DNA from: Smittia aterrima
Lineage: Eukaryota; Arthropoda; Insecta; Diptera; Chironomidae
DNA length: 64,000 bases
Direction of reading: 5' to 3'
NCBI GenBank assembly: GCA_033063855.1
Contig: CP093831.1
Span: forward strand, 6,634,001-6,698,000
The position numbers and the translations under genes were made by a program. How positions within the stretch are numbered: position 1 is the stretch's first letter; every line of letters starts with the position of its first letter. Below, piece by piece: positions 61,701 through 64,000 of this stretch. The notes beneath the pieces were generated by a model, which was not told where the DNA came from, did no database searches, and saw only the letters and a program-made list of their open reading frames with translations.

Positions 61701-64000
61701 CGGATGGAGAAGAATGGAAAGCAATTATCAATATTGAGATTATAATTTACTCTCTTGCCGTCCCAGCGTTTCTTTCTTTTCAGTTTCGGTTTTATCATCA
61801 CTCAGAATCGAGATCATTATAATAAAAGTTCGTTTCGTTTCTTTCCTTTTCTTTCTCTCTTTACGATTATTGTTTTATTATGAAGCCAAGATATTTTTTC
61901 ATTTTCTTCCTCTGAGCTTGCTTATCCAACAACTGGTCGGGGAGAAGAGATTCAGTCTTCACTGAACATCATTATGATATGATTATGGCTGATGTTGGCA
62001 TTCCCAACGAATCATTTCCCTTTTCTTTACTACGAAAATAACAAATATCGCTTGTTCAAGTGCAGGAAAGCGAGAAGAACCTTTTTACGATTATGAAAAT
62101 GCGAGTGCAGTTTTATGCTGATAGTAGTTATTTCAATTTATAATTTGCAATGGGAAATTAAAATATTGCAATTGACAGAAGTGATAATTAAAAATTATTT
62201 TTAAAATTTTAATGAACTCTCAATCTCCTTCTAATTTCCCATTAATTATCGCAACAAATCAGAGTTACATTGTCGATGATGATTATGAATGCGCATCGGA
62301 AGTTTTTCATCAGTGACTCTTCATACTTCACGTAGCAAATAAAAACAATTTCCCTTTGCTAACTATTCGATTTTTCAATCATCCCGTTTTCTCATTGTTG
62401 TGGTGACCGTCGAGTGTACGTTACATAATTGAAAATGTTGTTGCTAGAGCAATTTTCGTATCGACTGAGTACAACCATGCTAATGTGGTTTGATTACAAT
62501 TAAATGCATTTTTAATGTTTCGATCTACGTTGTAAAATTTTTCCAGCTTTTTCCACTTCGTAGACGAGAAAAATAATATTTCGAAATTAATCAATTTTAT
62601 CAGCAGCGATAGATTCAATTGAGTGGAAAAATCAATTGTATTTTGTGGGGATGAAAGCGAGCGAGAGAGAGAAAAAGCTGCGGAGATGGAAAATGATATT
62701 TTATTGTTTCGAGAACACAAGCGAAGCTTGAGCAGATTGAGTGAACAAAGTTCCGGAATCGACATGAATCATCGCTTTTGAAATCCCTGAATTCAACGAA
62801 AGCTTTGCGGTGAATCTGTAATTTCATTTTACCGTCCATTTGTAAAATTCTTACAATATCAGATCCCCGCTCAGATCTAATCGGAACGGAATTCAAATTA
62901 GTTGTAGATGACGACGATTTGAGAGAAGAAATTAATTGACGATCATTTAACGCCATCAGGAAATGTTTCTCATCACAGTCACGATCGACAAAAGTCGTCA
63001 GAAATGATACGTCGATGCCATAAATTTCTGTCCTGATGCGATCGCTGTTCGTTGATTATTTTCCATTAAGAAACCAGATCGATTAAGCGATTACTCTCGA
63101 TGATGATCTAGAAAGTTATGTTTGTGTAGCACTTTGCGTCAAACTCTTTGAGTAAGATTTATAGTGAAACTTGAAATCTTTTGAATATTCAAGTCTCTTC
63201 GATAATTAAATGCGCAGCAAATGAAGAGAGCAGAAGATTTCATGTCGATTTCATCAAGATCGTTAATAACGTTGGTGGTCTTCTTATAACAACATTTGAT
63301 ATCCCCAAACAGTTTCAACTTCACATCGTAATGTTCCCGCTAACGAAGTTTCGTGATGAAAATTATTTAGATCAGAAAGAACATGAGATGCTTAATTTAT
63401 TCGGGAATTTTCTGTTGCGAGATATTTGATACCTCGGGGCTTGATATCTACAAAAAAAAAAGAGTTTTCGATCCTCATCTGGCGACTTGCAATGGACACT
63501 TGTTGTTGATACGTGCAGTTGTATGATTTCTTTCGAAAGTCATGTTCAGATTTATGCTTAAACTTCTCAGATTCATGCTGGCTGCTTCGCCCAACTTGAA
63601 TGAGATGACAAAATCATCAAATCACTTAAACGTTTAACCAAATCTGAGAAAACCAACAGAGGGAAAAGTGGGTGGAATTCCTTGGAGCTCGTCTGTTGAA
63701 TTCAAATTTTGAAGCGCTTTGTGCAATGTCACTTTAAACAACCCGAGGGAACGAGTGGATCAACCCTAATGGCCGTTTCACTTCCACACGCAACAAAAAC
63801 GAGATAAATCTTCACTCGTCTCGCAATGACACATTGAACCACAAGAATTCATAATGACAAAGCAGAAATACTCTTCTTAGTACAACCGAAAGATGTTAAA
63901 CTGAAGCGTCGCGTTATTCACGCTCGGTGTAAAGAATGCTCGAGATGATTTTTTCCGCTCACAATTTCAACAGGAAGTCGATCGCATTCCTTTGTCTCTC
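52781..64000. other. Non-coding DNA to window end
   Basis: No supported exons. GA/CT tracts at 53826-53835, 55038-55049, 56071-56080 and 62663-62672. An AATTAATTAATTAATTA run lies near 58528. A TAAT-rich patch at about 52810-52990 resembles the one at 40.7 kb. The longest open stretch, 60832-61152 (106 codons, +), has no recognisable family. Confidence 0.4.
55038..55049. repeat. CT dinucleotide tract
   Basis: CTCTCTCTCTC run in gene-free DNA. Confidence 0.6.

Noticed and set aside
1..64000. CRISPR arrays, prophage, insertion sequences or riboswitches
   Set aside because: The window is eukaryotic; no direct-repeat arrays, terminal inverted repeats or transposase and reverse-transcriptase motifs were seen.

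Overview
The window looks like nuclear DNA of a dipteran insect, most likely a nematoceran (midge, gnat or mosquito-like fly). It is AT-rich and its genes are split by GT-AG introns that are mostly 50-80 nt long. The gene content is typically dipteran: two TipE-family sodium-channel auxiliary subunits, a pitchoune-type helicase and a kirre/roughest-type immunoglobulin adhesion receptor. The species cannot be fixed from sequence alone. I saw no operons, CRISPR arrays, rRNA genes, convincing tRNA genes or intact mobile elements.

Layout. 1-22.8 kb is gene-dense. It holds the 3' end of a serine-protease homolog (+, 2-325) and two tandem TipE-family genes (+, 1573-2922 and 3703-5159). Next are ERO1 (-, 6506-8206) and the DNA polymerase zeta catalytic subunit REV3 (+, 8441-13682), which share a 234-bp divergent spacer. 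Pitchoune/DDX18 (-, 13756-15868) converges on REV3 with only 73 bp between the stop codons. Glucosidase II alpha (-, 16296-19217) and mitochondrial cardiolipin synthase (+, 19843-20922) are divergent. A tektin-3-like gene (-, 21115 to at least 22809) converges on cardiolipin synthase. 22.8-29.1 kb has no gene I can support. A kirre-type gene (-) has its coding exons at 29126-34270. The remaining 29 kb (34.7-64 kb) has no convincing exon. Because the kirre 5' exon has a good splice acceptor at its upstream edge, this stretch is most simply the start of a long 5' intron plus regulatory DNA.

How the genes relate. They are mostly unrelated housekeeping or neuronal genes rather than one pathway. 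ERO1 (disulfide formation) and glucosidase II (N-glycan trimming) both act in ER protein folding. The two TipE-like genes are a tandem family pair. No synteny beyond that is claimed.

Most notable observations: (i) introns 1 and 3 of the pitchoune gene match each other along nearly their whole length while the flanking exons do not, which suggests intron duplication or intron-to-intron conversion; (ii) a 51-residue tandem coiled-coil duplication in cardiolipin synthase; (iii) a canonical intron 10 nt after the stop of the first TipE-like gene, with an in-frame 21-codon extension beyond the UGA; (iv) an 81-nt stop-free, frame-preserving intron in the kirre cytoplasmic tail; (v) a kirre-like gene whose tail also carries motifs I recall from roughest.
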